Shown here: one piece after another, positions 6,023 through 6,559 of the stretch
Layout of the letters: every line of letters starts with the position of its first letter
Position numbering within the stretch: position 1 is the first letter of the stretch
NCBI GenBank assembly: GCA_020216965.1
Contig: JAIWOJ010000135.1
Coordinates: 1-6,559 of the forward strand
Origin: Prosthecobacter sp.
GTDB taxonomy: Bacteria; Verrucomicrobiota; Verrucomicrobiia; Verrucomicrobiales; Verrucomicrobiaceae
Reading direction: 5' to 3'
Length of the DNA: 6,559 nucleotides
Notes under the pieces: model-generated
Seen by the model: only the letters and a program-made list of their open reading frames with translations
What the model was told of the DNA's origin: nothing
Databases searched by the model: none
Position numbers and translations under genes: made by a program

Positions 6023-6298
6023 TCAGCGAAGGCGCGCCCGCTTATCTCGAAGACTGCGAAATTGCTCAAAGGCTCTGCGCCCGTCCTCCACCGTGCTATC
6101 TGGATCAATGTCTGACTCAGGATTGGGCACGTCAAACATCACGCCGCTGGCAGGAAACTCTTTAAGTTTCTGTTTCACGATTCCCTGACCAAGGGGAATT
6201 TTATCAATATAGGATGCCATGGCGTTCGCGGTTGAGGCGCGGAGGTTTGCTGCTGTCACTGAAAATGCAATAGCAAATTGAGAGCCAAATTTACACAT
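6023..6298 (-). CDS. Hypothetical small protein, 91 residues
   Basis: I do not recognise this protein. From ATG 6298 it has 91 residues: a mildly hydrophobic N-terminal part (FAIAFSVTAA, residues 8-17), then IDKIPLGQGIVKQKLKEF, an acidic Pro/Asp/Glu patch (residues 60-72), and a strongly basic tail ending RDKRARLR. A weak SD-like GAAGAG precedes ATG 6298. ATG 6220 (65 residues, starting MASYID) has no SD. A TTG at 6316 would extend the ORF by six residues. The first third is AT-rich (about 42% GC around 6241-6300), unlike leuC just upstream. It starts 35 bp after the leuC stop on the same strand, so it may be co-transcribed with leuC. It shares a frame with the 241-residue ORF downstream and may be a separate gene or the front part of an interrupted one. 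Whether it is expressed is uncertain. Confidence 0.5.
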   Translation of the reverse strand: MCKFGSQFAIAFSVTAANLRASTANAMASYIDKIPLGQGIVKQKLKEFPASGVMFDVPNPESDIDPDSTVEDGRRAFEQFRSLRDKRARLR

Positions 6299-6333
6299 GG
6301 AGCTCTTCGCCCACAAGGTTTGATTCTGAAAAA

Positions 6334-6559
6334 TCAGATGGAGAACACCTCCCGCGCGTCGGCGATGCTGCCGGTGAGGGCGGCGGCGGCGACCATCACG
6401 GGGCTCATCAGCACGGTGCGGCCCGTGGGGCTGCCTTGGCGGCCTTTGAAATTGCGGTTGGAGGAGGAGGCGCAGAGTTGATCCCCCACCAGCTTGTCAG
6501 GGTTCATCGCCAGGCACATGGAGCAGCCTGCGCCGCGCCACTCAAACCCGGCCTCGCTG
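6334..6559 (-). CDS. leuC: 3-isopropylmalate dehydratase large subunit, C-terminal end
   Basis: The last 75 residues of LeuC; the 5' part lies beyond the right edge of the window. LeuC with LeuD converts 2-isopropylmalate to 3-isopropylmalate in leucine biosynthesis, using a 4Fe-4S cluster in the large subunit. The fragment reads [18 protein letters not shown], closely matching E. coli LeuC (EAGFEWR...GCSMCLAMN). The C-x-x-C pair in GCSMC supplies two of the three cluster cysteines. It is followed by [14 protein letters not shown] and [18 protein letters not shown], the usual end of the protein, and terminates with TGA at 6334-6336. The reading frame is open to the window edge, with the first full codon at 6558. 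leuD does not follow within the next 1.3 kb on this strand. Identification is secure. Confidence 0.96.
   Translation of the reverse strand, partial: SEAGFEWRGAGCSMCLAMNPDKLVGDQLCASSSNRNFKGRQGSPTGRTVLMSPVMVAAAALTGSIADAREVFSI

Noticed and set aside
6023..6025. TGA as a selenocysteine codon
   Set aside because: The downstream hairpin lacks a recognisable bacterial SECIS loop, no known selenoprotein family fits, and a strong SD plus ATG follows at once.
5947..6135. 62-codon minus-strand ORF overlapping the two unknown ORFs
   Set aside because: It is in a different frame across the junction, without an SD, and is best explained as a shadow of the two ORFs it overlaps.
6180..6298. AT-rich stretch as a promoter for a shorter small ORF starting at 6220
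   Set aside because: Only weak partial matches to -35/-10 were found, and ATG 6220 has no SD. The longer ORF from 6298 explains the stretch equally well.
6323..6339. Small inverted repeat TCTGA-AAAA-TCAGA covering the leuC stop, as a leuC terminator
   Set aside because: The stem is only 5 bp, AT-rich, and has no T run after it in the leftward direction. Stability looks too low for a terminator, and the next ORF begins 35 bp after leuC.

Overview
This is a densely coding, GC-rich window (first 5 kb roughly 62-65% GC by eye). It carries ordinary housekeeping genes and a short block of unrecognised, lower-GC genes. The organism is a bacterium. Gene content and style suggest Verrucomicrobiota (Prosthecobacter/Verrucomicrobium-like): an AddB-like nuclease without its usual ATPase and Fe-S signatures, a stand-alone DUF58 gene, stop/start overlaps and weak Shine-Dalgarno (SD) sequences. 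That assignment is an inference, not proven by any marker here.

Left flank (1-203). No gene is visible. There is a small GC hairpin with a short T run, possibly the terminator of a gene to the left. It is followed by a pyrimidine-rich array of about nine degenerate heptamers (consensus CCATCYT).

Rightward operon (204-4994). Four genes are joined by 1- or 4-base stop/start overlaps: a small lipoprotein of unknown function, the tRNA wobble 2'-O-methyltransferase TrmL, a DUF58 (MoxR-associated, vWA-like) protein, and a 972-residue AddB-like PD-(D/E)XK nuclease. The overlaps imply co-transcription and translational coupling. The functions (envelope, tRNA modification, chaperone/assembly type, DNA repair) do not form an obvious pathway. 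A perfect 10-bp tandem duplication sits exactly at the DUF58/nuclease junction and makes the nuclease start ambiguous.

Leftward block (4984-6559). Reading leftward, there is the 3' end of leuC (leucine biosynthesis), then a 91-residue ORF, a 241-residue ORF, and a 92-residue DUF4359-like membrane-anchored or exported protein. Its last 11 bases overlap the nuclease gene tail to tail. The two middle ORFs resemble nothing I recognise and lie in DNA that drops to about 42-53% GC in places. They share one reading frame and are separated by a single TGA. The 30-nt gap between them is almost entirely an inverted repeat that folds better in the sense RNA than in the antisense. leuD, the usual partner of leuC, is not immediately downstream.

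The most interesting items are the hairpin with the in-frame TGA between the unknown ORFs, the heptamer array, and the 10-bp duplication at the nuclease start. I saw no CRISPR array, RNA gene, insertion sequence or complete defence system.
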